A program made the position numbers and the translations under genes. The notes below the pieces were generated by a model. The model made no database searches, had not been told where the DNA came from, and saw only the letters and a program-made list of their open reading frames with translations. Positions 15,890-23,532 of a stretch of 36,474 nt of DNA are shown here, in pieces. Origin of the DNA: Lachnospiraceae bacterium. GTDB lineage: Bacteria > Bacillota > Clostridia > Lachnospirales > Lachnospiraceae. Each line of letters starts with the position of its first letter. The stretch's first letter is position 1. Where the stretch lies: positions 1 to 36,474 of the forward strand of contig JAFZPG010000028.1 of the NCBI GenBank assembly GCA_017550425.1. Reading direction: 5' to 3'.

Positions 15890-17011
15890 ATGAAATATAT
15901 CCGCCGGCCGCTGTCGCAGGACGCTGCGCTTACGGCCATGTTTCCGGACGCCGCTCCGGACGATTTTTTCCTGGATATCGAGACCACCGGACTGCGTGCG
16001 GACGAAAGCTATCTGTACCTGATCGGCACGGCCTGCTTTGAGGTCGGCGCGGACGGCACGGGATGCTGGATGTACCATGCCTGGTTCGGGCGGGAAATGC
16101 TGGACGAGCAGAAGATCCTGCGCGCCTTTTTACGTTTTGCCTCCGAACACAAAAAGTGCATCACATTTTCCGGGAAACGCTTTGATGTGACCTATCTGTC
16201 CCGCTGCATGCAGGGGTACTACCTGGACAGCGCGGCGTTTGATCAATTGATATTTGAAGACTACCTCACCCTCCTTCGACCCCTGCAGAATCTGCTGTCC
16301 GTCTCGCGTTCGCGGCTTTGCGAGTGGGAAGAACGGACCGGTCGTAAACGTGAGGATTCGGAGTGTTTTCTCACCGGAGCTGAGATGTCATCGCTCTTTC
16401 AAAATGCGCCTGACCCGTTTCCCGAGGAACTCATGGAGACTCTTCTTTTGCACAATCGGTGCGACCTCCAGAGCTTGGTCCTGCTACAGTGCCTGCTCTC
16501 CTACCATAACATGGCGGAACGGCCGGTCGCATTTACCGCGAAAGCTTCTGAAGGCAGCGTGACGCTAACAGCCGAGCTCACATCACCCGTGCCCCTGCCC
16601 GTATTCCGTTTTAATGTGGACTATGAATGTAAGATCGCGGACCGGAGCGTCATGATCACCGTATATGAAAGTACGCAGGACTGCCGGTTGTATTATCCGG
16701 ACTATCGCAATTACTTCGTCGTTGCCGGCGAAAGCGGCGTCATCCATAAGGATCTCGCTGACTTCATCCCGAAGGAACTGCGCAAAAAAGCAACGCCCGA
16801 AACCTGCTATCAAACAGTTTCCGGACGTTTTCTTCCGATGCCTCTGCCCGCGCCGGGCAGCTGTGCTTCGCTCGAGGAGGACTGTCCCCTCACGGTTTTA
16901 AAGCGGAGCTTTGATGCCGTATGCGGCTATGTGCGCGCAGAAGACGCATATTCAGACCTTTCGGCCTACGGGCGGGAATTCTTGCGCCGTATCCTACAAA
17001 GCGCGGAATAG
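15890..17011 (+). CDS. YprB-like DEDD 3'-5' exonuclease (ribonuclease H-like fold)
   Basis: A 373-residue soluble protein. The metal-binding acidic set of DEDD exonucleases can be read: Asp29 and Glu31 (FLDIETTGL), Asp99 (FSGKRFDVTYL) and Asp192 (LHNRCDLQSLVLL), all within the first 200 residues. This matches the YprB-type RNase H-like domain of Firmicutes (Bacillus subtilis YprB also has this domain near its N-terminus). Residues 210-373 have no motif I recognise. The substrate is unknown but nucleic acid is expected. The ATG follows GAGGAATCACCT. It is divergent from ruvAB, which may hint at a DNA repair role, and convergent with luxS, the stops lying 12 bases apart. Confidence 0.82.
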   Translation: MKYIRRPLSQDAALTAMFPDAAPDDFFLDIETTGLRADESYLYLIGTACFEVGADGTGCWMYHAWFGREMLDEQKILRAFLRFASEHKKCITFSGKRFDVTYLSRCMQGYYLDSAAFDQLIFEDYLTLLRPLQNLLSVSRSRLCEWEERTGRKREDSECFLTGAEMSSLFQNAPDPFPEELMETLLLHNRCDLQSLVLLQCLLSYHNMAERPVAFTAKASEGSVTLTAELTSPVPLPVFRFNVDYECKIADRSVMITVYESTQDCRLYYPDYRNYFVVAGESGVIHKDLADFIPKELRKKATPETCYQTVSGRFLPMPLPAPGSCASLEEDCPLTVLKRSFDAVCGYVRAEDAYSDLSAYGREFLRRILQSAE

Positions 17012-17033
17012 AGCCTCTGAGCGCTATTTCGCG
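17002..17033. terminator. Symmetric hairpin carrying both convergent stop codons
   Basis: CGCGGAATAG (17002-17011) pairs with CTATTTCGCG (17024-17033) in ten consecutive pairs including one G-U. The TAG stop of the exonuclease (17009-17011) and the TAG of luxS (17026-17024) lie in opposite arms. No T-run follows on either side, so it is at best a weak bidirectional terminator or an RNA 3' end stabiliser. Confidence 0.4.
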
Positions 17034-17509
17034 TAAACCATGCGCTCCGGGTGGTCTTCGATCCCGGTCAGGACCTCATCCAGATACCGTTTCGCCCAGA
17101 AACGCGCCATGGGCAGGTTCATGTCCAGGTAGTTGCCGCAGTCCCGCGGCGCCGCGCCCGGCACGTCGCCCTCAAAGATCGACATAAACGTATACATTTC
17201 CCGAAGGAGCGGCGCGATCTGCGCAGGCTCATCCTCTCCGGCTAAAACCAGATAAAAACCTGTTCTGCATCCCATCGGTCCGAAATAGATGACCCGGGAT
17301 GCATATTCTTTATGGTTGCGTAAAAAAGTCGCGCCCAGATGCTCCAGGCAATGGACTTCCGCCGTGTTCATGACCGGCTCAAAGTTGGGCCGTGTCATAC
17401 GCAGGTCATATGTGGTAATGGTCTCCTCGCCCACATGGTCGATACGGGACACATAGACACCGGGGATCAAGGTCAGATGGTTAACTTCAAAACTGGGGAT
17501 CTTTTTCAT
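17024..17509 (-). CDS. luxS: S-ribosylhomocysteine lyase LuxS
   Basis: A 161-residue enzyme that splits S-ribosylhomocysteine into homocysteine and DPD, the precursor of autoinducer-2, in the activated methyl cycle. Metal ligands are visible as HCLEH (His53 and His57) and Cys124 (RDCGNYLDMNL). The catalytic Cys81 is in GPMGCRTGFYLV. The length and the MKKIPSFEVNH...SFEVNHLTLIPG-type start are normal. The ATG overlaps the permease stop as ATGA and AAGGAG lies inside the permease gene, so it is translationally coupled to the ABC transporter operon. No pfs or metabolic partner gene is adjacent, which is unusual for luxS. Confidence 0.97.
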   Translation of the reverse strand: MKKIPSFEVNHLTLIPGVYVSRIDHVGEETITTYDLRMTRPNFEPVMNTAEVHCLEHLGATFLRNHKEYASRVIYFGPMGCRTGFYLVLAGEDEPAQIAPLLREMYTFMSIFEGDVPGAAPRDCGNYLDMNLPMARFWAKRYLDEVLTGIEDHPERMVYAK

Positions 17510-18492
17510 TGGGACTCCTTCTTTTTTTCGGCCTCAGGGTCGACGGTCATTCTCTCTTTCAACGCGCTGTTCATTTCGCGACGGCGGTACTGCGGCCGCA
17601 GATATTTCGTTGCGAGCAAAACGAGCAGATACGCGACTACCAGCTGCAGAAGCAGACTCATGATGAGCCAGTGACGGACGATCGGCGTTTCCGCCGCCAT
17701 ATTCGTCGTATTTTCCAGGTAGGATACGAACGAAGTCTCGGCTCCGAACCGCATCTTCAGCAGACACACAATGGACATCAGCGGATTTAACAGCAAGGCC
17801 AATGTATGGAAAAACGATGCGGGACGGCTGCCTCCCGGACCGACCAGGTCCGGCATGAGCCGCGCGATCACGAGCGGCAGGATGCACATGCCCAAAAGCA
17901 CGATATAGGTGCACAGCGTTGCGGGTACGGAACGTTTGATCCATGCCGAGAACAGCAGACCGATGCTGCCGATGAAGAACGAAAGCACCAGCATGACGCC
18001 GAAACTCGCAAACATGTCAAACAACGAAAAACTGCCGAACACATATACGAGCGACAAAATGGGCAGGGTCGAGATGAGGATCATCAGGATGGTCTTCATC
18101 ATGGCCAGCAGTTTTCCGAACACGATGGTCTTCGGGGACAGCTGCGACGTAAGCATCAGATCCAGCGTCTGCTGCTCCCTCTCGCCGGCGATCATGCTCC
18201 CGGTCAATGTCGGAATGATGAAGAACAACAGCACAAATTCCAACAGGATCAGAAGGCAATACAACAGGCGGATAGAATTATAAGCGAGTTCACTGGCCGT
18301 CATCGAACGGGCCGCATCCTCACGGAAAAACAGTTCCAGAAACAGTCGCTCCAGCGGCTCCGCCTCCTCGAAAAATGCCAGAAAGATAAAGCCTGTGAGC
18401 GCGAGCACCAGATTGAAACCGATGATGCTCAGGATCAGTTTCGGGGAGCGCATGTTCGCACGCACTTCCCTCTTCAACACGGGATTATTCAT
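17506..18492 (-). CDS. ABC-2 type transporter permease
   Basis: A 328-residue membrane protein with about six hydrophobic segments: one near 20-42, four between about 75 and 215, and a last one near 278-295. The segment GSMIAGEREQQTLDLMLTSQLSPKTIVFGKLLA after the second helix is the usual ABC-2 coupling region (the E-R-E motif). The C-terminal tail is charged and cytoplasmic. It follows the ATPase gene with a 4-base ATGA overlap and has GGGAGG nine bases ahead of its ATG. It would form a dimer with the ATPase product to export an unknown substrate or to act in signalling. Such exporters beside a two-component system often handle antimicrobials or peptides. Confidence 0.9.
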   Translation of the reverse strand: MNNPVLKREVRANMRSPKLILSIIGFNLVLALTGFIFLAFFEEAEPLERLFLELFFREDAARSMTASELAYNSIRLLYCLLILLEFVLLFFIIPTLTGSMIAGEREQQTLDLMLTSQLSPKTIVFGKLLAMMKTILMILISTLPILSLVYVFGSFSLFDMFASFGVMLVLSFFIGSIGLLFSAWIKRSVPATLCTYIVLLGMCILPLVIARLMPDLVGPGGSRPASFFHTLALLLNPLMSIVCLLKMRFGAETSFVSYLENTTNMAAETPIVRHWLIMSLLLQLVVAYLLVLLATKYLRPQYRRREMNSALKERMTVDPEAEKKKESQ

Positions 18493-19436
18493 CCGATATC
18501 GCCTCCCGTCTTACGTTTTATGAAGGCTTCGAAGTTCTCGTCCTCCCGCAGGAAAGACACCACAGGGACACCCTCGCGGACCAGTTCGGAGAGGATCATC
18601 GTCTCGGCCTCGGTCGTATTGTCCGCGATCACGCGGAGCTGGTTATTATCCACAGTCACGGCATGCACGGGCTCCAGTCGGTCCAAAACGCCGACTGCCT
18701 GGTCGGCCATTCCGGATACCCGGATCTTCAACGGCCGATTCATCCGCGACTGCTTCAGAAAATGCTCCATGCTGCCCTGCTCCTTCATGGTCCCGCCGGC
18801 CATAATGCCCAGATCGGTACAGAATTCGGTCAGTTCGGTGATCATATGCGAACTGATCAGGATCGTCGTGCCCTGGGCGGACAGCTCCCGGATCATATCG
18901 CGCAGTTCAAAACGGTTCTTCAGGTCGATTCCTTTCATCGGGTCATCCAGGATCAGCAGTCTCGGATAGTTCAGCATGGCACGGGCAATGCAGAGCCGCT
19001 GCTTCATACTCGAAGACAGGTAGTCGACATAAAGTCCCTCTCTTCCGCTCAAGCCGACCATCTCGAGCGCATGGCTGATGCGCCGCCGCGCCAGATAGCC
19101 CTCCAGTCCGGAGGCCTCTGCGAAAAACGTCATGTATTCCTGCACCAGCAGGTTTTCATACAGGCCGAACGAATCCGGCACATACCCGATGTAGTGATAG
19201 ATCTCGGCCGGATGTTCGGAAGCATCCATCCCGCAGATCGAGATCGAGCCCGAATCCGCCCTCTCCAGACCGACTACGATGCGCAGCGCCGTGGATTTAC
19301 CGGATCCGTTCTCCCCGACCATACCGAATACATGGCCGGCTTCCACGGAAAATGTCAGATCGGTGAGCGCATTGAAGCTTCCGAAGCGTTTATTCACTTT
19401 TTCGACCTTTAAAACAGGTTCCATAACTTCAGCCAC
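18489..19436 (-). CDS. ABC transporter ATPase with altered catalytic motifs
   Basis: A 315-residue ABC-2-type ATPase. Walker A is intact (GENGSGKST, 41-49) and the H-loop His197 is present (ISSHMITEL). Three other positions deviate. The Q-loop position reads GYVPDSFG rather than carrying Gln. The signature is LSSSMKQRL (140-148) instead of LSGGQ. Walker B ends LILDDP (Asp164, Asp165), so the usual catalytic Glu is Asp. Residues 215-315 are a C-terminal regulatory-type domain. The start is a GTG at 19436, eight to nine bases after GAGGT; an ATG four codons later is too far from that site. The gene sits 14 bases behind the extracytoplasmic protein gene. Confidence 0.92.
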   Translation of the reverse strand: MAEVMEPVLKVEKVNKRFGSFNALTDLTFSVEAGHVFGMVGENGSGKSTALRIVVGLERADSGSISICGMDASEHPAEIYHYIGYVPDSFGLYENLLVQEYMTFFAEASGLEGYLARRRISHALEMVGLSGREGLYVDYLSSSMKQRLCIARAMLNYPRLLILDDPMKGIDLKNRFELRDMIRELSAQGTTILISSHMITELTEFCTDLGIMAGGTMKEQGSMEHFLKQSRMNRPLKIRVSGMADQAVGVLDRLEPVHAVTVDNNQLRVIADNTTEAETMILSELVREGVPVVSFLREDENFEAFIKRKTGGDIG

Positions 19437-19450
19437 AGCAAAGCTACCTC

Positions 19451-21313
19451 TTACTTTTCAATAATCCTAAACCGCACATACGAGGATTTGATCATCTCGG
19501 CTTCCCGTGTGACGATCGCCGAATCCTCGCCCTCTCCTATATACACTTCGATCGTATAACTTCCCTGATCAAAACGATATTGGTGTGCCTGCAGATACGA
19601 TGCCAGCATGGCGATCGTGCTGCTTTCGACCTCTGCCTCCGGCGCGACGCGCAGGATCTCATTTTCCAGTTCGGGCACAAATTCTTTCTGATCATCCGCA
19701 AACAGCGAATGGTCGCTTCCCTCCGGCACGCCGTTCTCCAGTTCCAACACGAATACCGGTGCGCCCTCAGTTCCGAACGGCAGATCCGTCACCGCATTGG
19801 ACATCAACCGGAACAGACCGGACTGCCGCTTTCCGACGACCACATTGTCCTCGTCTCCCGAGATATAACTCTCCATCGAGTACGCGGCCAGATCCGCCTT
19901 ATGGTCCCAGGTCGATGTTACGCCGGACTCGGGTTCGCCCGAAGGCAAAAGCCGGAACTCATCCGTTGCACGCAACGAGAAGGTCGCCTTTTTATTGTAT
20001 AGCGTCTGCAACGCAAGATACCGCTGCGACGTTTGAAGTTCTCCGTTCGCTTCCTCGATCGATAATAGCGAACTGTGCGGCAGGCTCATGCGTGATTTCG
20101 CTCCCAGCACATAGATCAGCACGGCAAATGCCACCGCAAGAAGGATGACGGTGCCCTGCAGATAGTAGTGTTTCTTAATGCTCCGCAAAAGCAGGTAGCC
20201 GACCGGCAGTGCCAGGAAGATATAGATCAGGAGGATCCAGATATAATGCCGGAAGGAAGAAATACCGAAGCGCCAGGACGGCAGCTGTTCGAAGATCTCC
20301 TCCTGATAGTCCGACACTTCCTTCATGTCCAAGACCCGATCCGAGATCTGCGCAGGCAGATTATACATGGCGGATTGCAACATGCTGCGGACCTGGTTGT
20401 TGAAGTATACATAGCCGGAGAAATAGTCGTAATCGAAGGTATACACGATACCATCGCCGATCAGAAAGTATTTGCCGGCGATCTTCGTATAGTTAGTAAA
20501 ATCGCGCTGTTTAACCTGACCGAGCAGTAACTGCTCCAGACGTTGTGCGCGGTTTCGGTCCGTTACGCCGCCAACGACCAAAATGCCCCCGTGTGCTGCC
20601 CAGTTGAGCAGATTCTCGATCACCTCTTGGGAATAGACATCCAGGTAATCATCGGACAGATACAAAATGTCATAGCACAGGATCGACCGGATATCGGACG
20701 TGATCGATGCCGGATCCGCCAGATAAGACTGAACGTCGCACAGCAGTGTATCTCTGTTTTGATCTGTGATCTCAAACCGCGACGCGGAACTAAGCGGTGC
20801 CTGGCCGACCAGGCCCAGAATCAGTTCGCTTCGGTTCGAGCCCCGTAAGGACACCGAAAACGGATAGAAACGGGAATAGACCGTCTCTCCTGCATCGTTA
20901 CGGAATTGCAGGAGGATCCGCATGTTCGGGCCGAAATGCACCGGAAACGCAAATAAGGCCGTGTGCTTCTGCCCGGCCGTAATTTCTATATGTTCAGAAT
21001 ACAACAGATAACTCCCGGCCACGGAGCAGACCGAAAGGTCCACCCAGCCGGAATGATCGTTTTCATAACCGGTAACGGTGATCTTCACCGGAAGATACGA
21101 GCCCTCGTACATCTCGCGGATCTGTGACAGTTCCACGTTAAATTCCAGGTCCGTCCCATCCGGCGCCGCATAGGAAACGGCAGGTCGGAAAAAAGCCAAA
21201 AACGCCAGGGTCATGACGCACATGCTAAAGGCGATAAAGCCTTTCATCCATGCGCTTCGGCATCCCGGCCGGTCCTTACGATTCCGCTGCCGGCAGATTG
21301 CCGAGTTCGTCAT
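19451..21313 (-). CDS. Extracytoplasmic membrane-anchored protein of the ABC operon, family not recognised
   Basis: A 620-residue protein. Residues 24-49 are a signal peptide or anchor ending VSYAA. Residues 50-355 are an external region with an immunoglobulin-like start and a segment (ILCYDILYLSDDYLDVYSQEVIENLLNWAAHGGILVVGG, about 213-249) like the Rossmann/glutamine-amidotransferase-like domains of large accessory proteins in ABC-2 loci. Two membrane helices follow at about 357-377 and 387-405, then a second soluble domain of about 215 residues. The start ATG at 21313 lies inside the histidine kinase gene (38-base overlap) behind GGGAGAGC. It is probably a partner of the transporter or a ligand sensor. 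I cannot name the family. Confidence 0.82.
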   Translation of the reverse strand: MTNSAICRQRNRKDRPGCRSAWMKGFIAFSMCVMTLAFLAFFRPAVSYAAPDGTDLEFNVELSQIREMYEGSYLPVKITVTGYENDHSGWVDLSVCSVAGSYLLYSEHIEITAGQKHTALFAFPVHFGPNMRILLQFRNDAGETVYSRFYPFSVSLRGSNRSELILGLVGQAPLSSASRFEITDQNRDTLLCDVQSYLADPASITSDIRSILCYDILYLSDDYLDVYSQEVIENLLNWAAHGGILVVGGVTDRNRAQRLEQLLLGQVKQRDFTNYTKIAGKYFLIGDGIVYTFDYDYFSGYVYFNNQVRSMLQSAMYNLPAQISDRVLDMKEVSDYQEEIFEQLPSWRFGISSFRHYIWILLIYIFLALPVGYLLLRSIKKHYYLQGTVILLAVAFAVLIYVLGAKSRMSLPHSSLLSIEEANGELQTSQRYLALQTLYNKKATFSLRATDEFRLLPSGEPESGVTSTWDHKADLAAYSMESYISGDEDNVVVGKRQSGLFRLMSNAVTDLPFGTEGAPVFVLELENGVPEGSDHSLFADDQKEFVPELENEILRVAPEAEVESSTIAMLASYLQAHQYRFDQGSYTIEVYIGEGEDSAIVTREAEMIKSSYVRFRIIEK

Positions 21314-22457
21314 TGTGCTCTCCCTGGAAGAACAACTGCTCTTCCTCCGTGATATGCAGACGCAGCCGCACGGTAAATGTCGTTCCGTTCTCCAGATCGC
21401 TCTCTACCTCGATGCTGCCGCCGTGCAAGTCCACGATCGTCTTAACGATCGCTAGTCCCAGGCCGGTGCCGCCGGTCGTCGTCGCGCGGGATTGCTCCAC
21501 GCGATAGAATTTATCAAAAATATACGGAAGTTCCTTCTTCGGGATGATGTGTCCGAAGTTCGTGACGGAGATCGTGACATACTCGCCTCCGCCGTACCGG
21601 ACATTGACCCGAAGCTGCTTTCCGTCCGCGCCGTATTTGGTCGCGTTATTGATCAGGTTTTCAAACAGACGCGCGATCAGATCGCCGTCCGCATCGATGA
21701 TCAGCGAGTTCACGTCGCTGTGGTAGATGCATTCCAGCTTCTTATCCTCAAATACGGGATAGAATTCATCGATCATCTGCTCCATCAGTTTCGCGATGTC
21801 GATCTTCGACAGATGGACTGCCATGCGGCCGTAACTCATCTTCGTCAGGCCGAACAGCTCCTCGATGAGCTGCTGCAGGCGTTTTGCCTTATCGCGGGCG
21901 ATCGTCGTATACTGCAGGCGCACTTCGTCGTCGAGTTTCTTCGAATCGGCGCACAATAGTTCCAGATAACCCAGGATCGAGGTCAGAGGGGTCCGCAGGT
22001 CATGCGCCACATTGGTGATCAGCTCGTTTTTGCTCTTCTCGGAGGCACGCTCCCGCTCGATCAGCATGCGCAGATCCTCGGTCAATGCATTCAGGGCCGC
22101 CGCCATATAGGAAAGCTCATCGTCGCCGAGCACGGGGACCTTGACCGAAAGATCGCCGCCCGAGATGCGCTTCATGGCATTCGCGATATCCTTCACATAG
22201 GCGCTCTGGTTGTACTGGAACAGAAAAAAGACCAACACAAACACACCGATACCGACGGCGGTTATCAGCCCCATCGCCACCTGTTGCACATTGGACGGAT
22301 TGATCAGACCGTCTTTGCCGCCGATCCACATCAAGGCATCCGAGATCGCTCCCATGTTATAGATGAGAACGAACGAAACGATCAGGGAGATCATGGCTCC
22401 GATCGCGATATTGATCACGATCTTACCGCGAAAACTCCGCTTCATATCCTCTCTCAT
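21276..22457 (-). CDS. Sensor histidine kinase (VanS/PhoR-like)
   Basis: A 393-residue membrane kinase. Helices are at about 13-34 and 61-81, bracketing a short external loop of roughly 26 residues, too small for a typical ligand domain, so the kinase probably senses within the membrane or through a partner. A HAMP-like segment follows (AYVKDIANAMKRISGGDLSVKV). The phosphoacceptor His152 is in NVAHDLRTPLTSILGYLE. ATP-binding boxes are NLINNATKYG, the TNFGHIIPKKELPYIFDKFYR box, and GGTGLGLAIVKTIVDLHGG. It lies 8 bases behind the response regulator gene. The start ATG at 22457 follows AGGTCGG; a second ATG four codons later is also possible. Confidence 0.94.
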   Translation of the reverse strand: MREDMKRSFRGKIVINIAIGAMISLIVSFVLIYNMGAISDALMWIGGKDGLINPSNVQQVAMGLITAVGIGVFVLVFFLFQYNQSAYVKDIANAMKRISGGDLSVKVPVLGDDELSYMAAALNALTEDLRMLIERERASEKSKNELITNVAHDLRTPLTSILGYLELLCADSKKLDDEVRLQYTTIARDKAKRLQQLIEELFGLTKMSYGRMAVHLSKIDIAKLMEQMIDEFYPVFEDKKLECIYHSDVNSLIIDADGDLIARLFENLINNATKYGADGKQLRVNVRYGGGEYVTISVTNFGHIIPKKELPYIFDKFYRVEQSRATTTGGTGLGLAIVKTIVDLHGGSIEVESDLENGTTFTVRLRLHITEEEQLFFQGEHNDELGNLPAAES

Positions 22458-22465
22458 AGTCCGAC

Positions 22466-23173
22466 CTACTTCTCGATCTTATATCCTACTCCCCAAACCG
22501 TTGTGATGATCTTCGTCTGGAGTTTATCTTCCTGAAGCTTTCCGCGCAGACGACGGATATGCACCATGACGGTATTATTGGCCTCGTAAGCCTTCTCTTT
22601 CCATACATGCTCGAAGATCTCGTCCGTGGAAAAAACGCGTCCGGCGTTCTCTGCCAGCAGGAACAGAATATCGAACTCAATGGGTGTGAGTTTGATCTCT
22701 TCGTCGTACAGGGTCACCTCACGGGTCATCTTATCCATGACCAGACCGCGCACTTCGATCTTTGTGACCTCGGAACTGTCCTCCTTCGTACTGGAAGGGT
22801 TCAGAAGCATGTAACGACGCAGCTGCGATTTCACACGCGCCGTCAACTCCAACGGGCTGAACGGCTTCGTAACGTAGTCATCCGCTCCGTTTCCGAGTCC
22901 GACGATCTTATCGATCTCCGTCGATTTGGCGCTGATCATGATGATCGGGATGTTGTTGGTCTCACGGATGGTCTTACACATCTCCAGACCGTTCATGCCG
23001 GGCATCATGATGTCGAGCAAAGCCAGCTGGATGTTCTCCTTTTCGAGGATCGCCAGACCCATTCGCGCGCTCGTCGCTTTAAACACATGATATCCCTCGC
23101 TGACCAGGTAGATCTCCACCAGATCCGCGATCTCTTTCTCGTCATCAACAACCAGAATATTCTCTCCAGCCAT
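22466..23173 (-). CDS. OmpR/PhoB-family response regulator
   Basis: A 235-residue DNA-binding regulator. The receiver domain has the acidic pocket (Asp10, Asp11), phosphorylation site Asp54 (LALLDIMMPGMNG), Ser at the switch position (IIMISAKS) and Lys in VTKPFSP. The winged-helix domain from about 130 has the recognition-helix region YEANNTVMVHIRRLRGKLQ and ends VWGVGYKIEK, as in VanR and PhoP. The ATG follows CAAGGAGG. It is the first gene of a six-gene leftward operon. OmpR-family regulators bind direct repeats with an 11-bp period, and such repeats (GTTCAA) lie 143-181 bases upstream of this gene, suggesting autoregulation or control of the neighbouring rightward transcript. Confidence 0.95.
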   Translation of the reverse strand: MAGENILVVDDEKEIADLVEIYLVSEGYHVFKATSARMGLAILEKENIQLALLDIMMPGMNGLEMCKTIRETNNIPIIMISAKSTEIDKIVGLGNGADDYVTKPFSPLELTARVKSQLRRYMLLNPSSTKEDSSEVTKIEVRGLVMDKMTREVTLYDEEIKLTPIEFDILFLLAENAGRVFSTDEIFEHVWKEKAYEANNTVMVHIRRLRGKLQEDKLQTKIITTVWGVGYKIEK

Positions 23174-23239
23174 TTTTTATATCCTCCTTGGTACAGGGTT
23201 GCGAAGCAAACCTTCCTCTTTATTTTTTGCTCATGCTAT

Positions 23240-23248
23240 ATCATAACA
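23240..23248 (-). promoter_or_regulatory. Possible extended -10 promoter of the response-regulator operon
   Basis: Read leftward: TGT followed by TATGAT (23248-23240), an extended -10 (TGn) without a good -35. It lies about 66 bases ahead of the response-regulator start. Activation by a regulator would explain the missing -35. Confidence 0.35.
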
Positions 23249-23315
23249 TACCTTGTTTTTCATTTCCTTACTCTTTTCTTACAAGTTCCGGGGAAGATCC
23301 CGAAAAACAAATAAA

Positions 23316-23354
23316 GTTCAAAAATTGTTCAAAATTTTAACATGGTATGTTCAA
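23316..23354. promoter_or_regulatory. Three GTTCAA direct repeats in 11-bp phase, candidate response-regulator site
   Basis: GTTCAA occurs at 23316-23321, 23327-23332 and 23349-23354, with start-to-start distances 11 and 22, so all lie on the same face of the helix. This is the layout of OmpR/PhoB/PhoP-family sites. The third copy sits 10 bases upstream of a rightward TATACT -10 (23365-23370) that has no recognisable -35, as expected for an activated promoter. The sequence is loosely like the PhoP box of Bacillus (TTAACA-type repeats). Confidence 0.5.
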
Positions 23355-23376
23355 GAATAGCCGTTATACTAAAGCC

Positions 23377-23531
23377 ATAAGATAAATCAAGTAAGCGAGT
23401 TTATCGATTTACTTTTTGATTTTTTCATAATAGGCCGGTGGCTAACACCTGCCGGCCCTCCTCCTTTTATAGATATAAACATAATCCATTACTGCAAATG
23501 TGAACGGGCGCCTAAGCTGGGCGCCCGTTTT
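23377..23531 (+). ncRNA. Candidate small RNA with CU-rich single-stranded segment
   Basis: The predicted start is about 7 bases after TATACT (23365-23370). The transcript would hold hairpin 1 (AAATCAA/TTGATTT, 23384-23422, a weak early terminator because a short T-run follows), hairpin 2 (GGCCGG 23433-23438 with CCGGCC 23452-23457), then an unpaired CTCCTCCTTTT (23458-23468) complementary to Shine-Dalgarno sequences, an AT-rich linker and a terminator hairpin (23503-23531). No open reading frame of note is present. This layout is like CU-rich trans-acting small RNAs of Firmicutes, but transcription is inferred only. Confidence 0.35.
23503..23531 (+). terminator. Terminator-like hairpin, rightward
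   Basis: AACGGGCGCC (23503-23512) pairs perfectly with GGCGCCCGTT (23520-23529) around a 7-base loop. Four T (23528-23531) end it. The T-run is short, but the ten-pair, GC-rich stem is strong. Confidence 0.62.
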
Positions 23532-23532
23532 A

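Noticed and set aside
17806-18969. Rightward 387-residue open frame
   Set aside because: Antisense to the ABC permease and ATPase genes; composition (many Arg, His, Gln) is that of a mirror frame and no domain is visible.
23343-23381. Tiny frame starting ATGGTATGTTC with 12 codons
   Set aside because: No ribosome binding site, and it overlaps the putative -10 and the GTTCAA repeat, so it cannot be in the same transcript.
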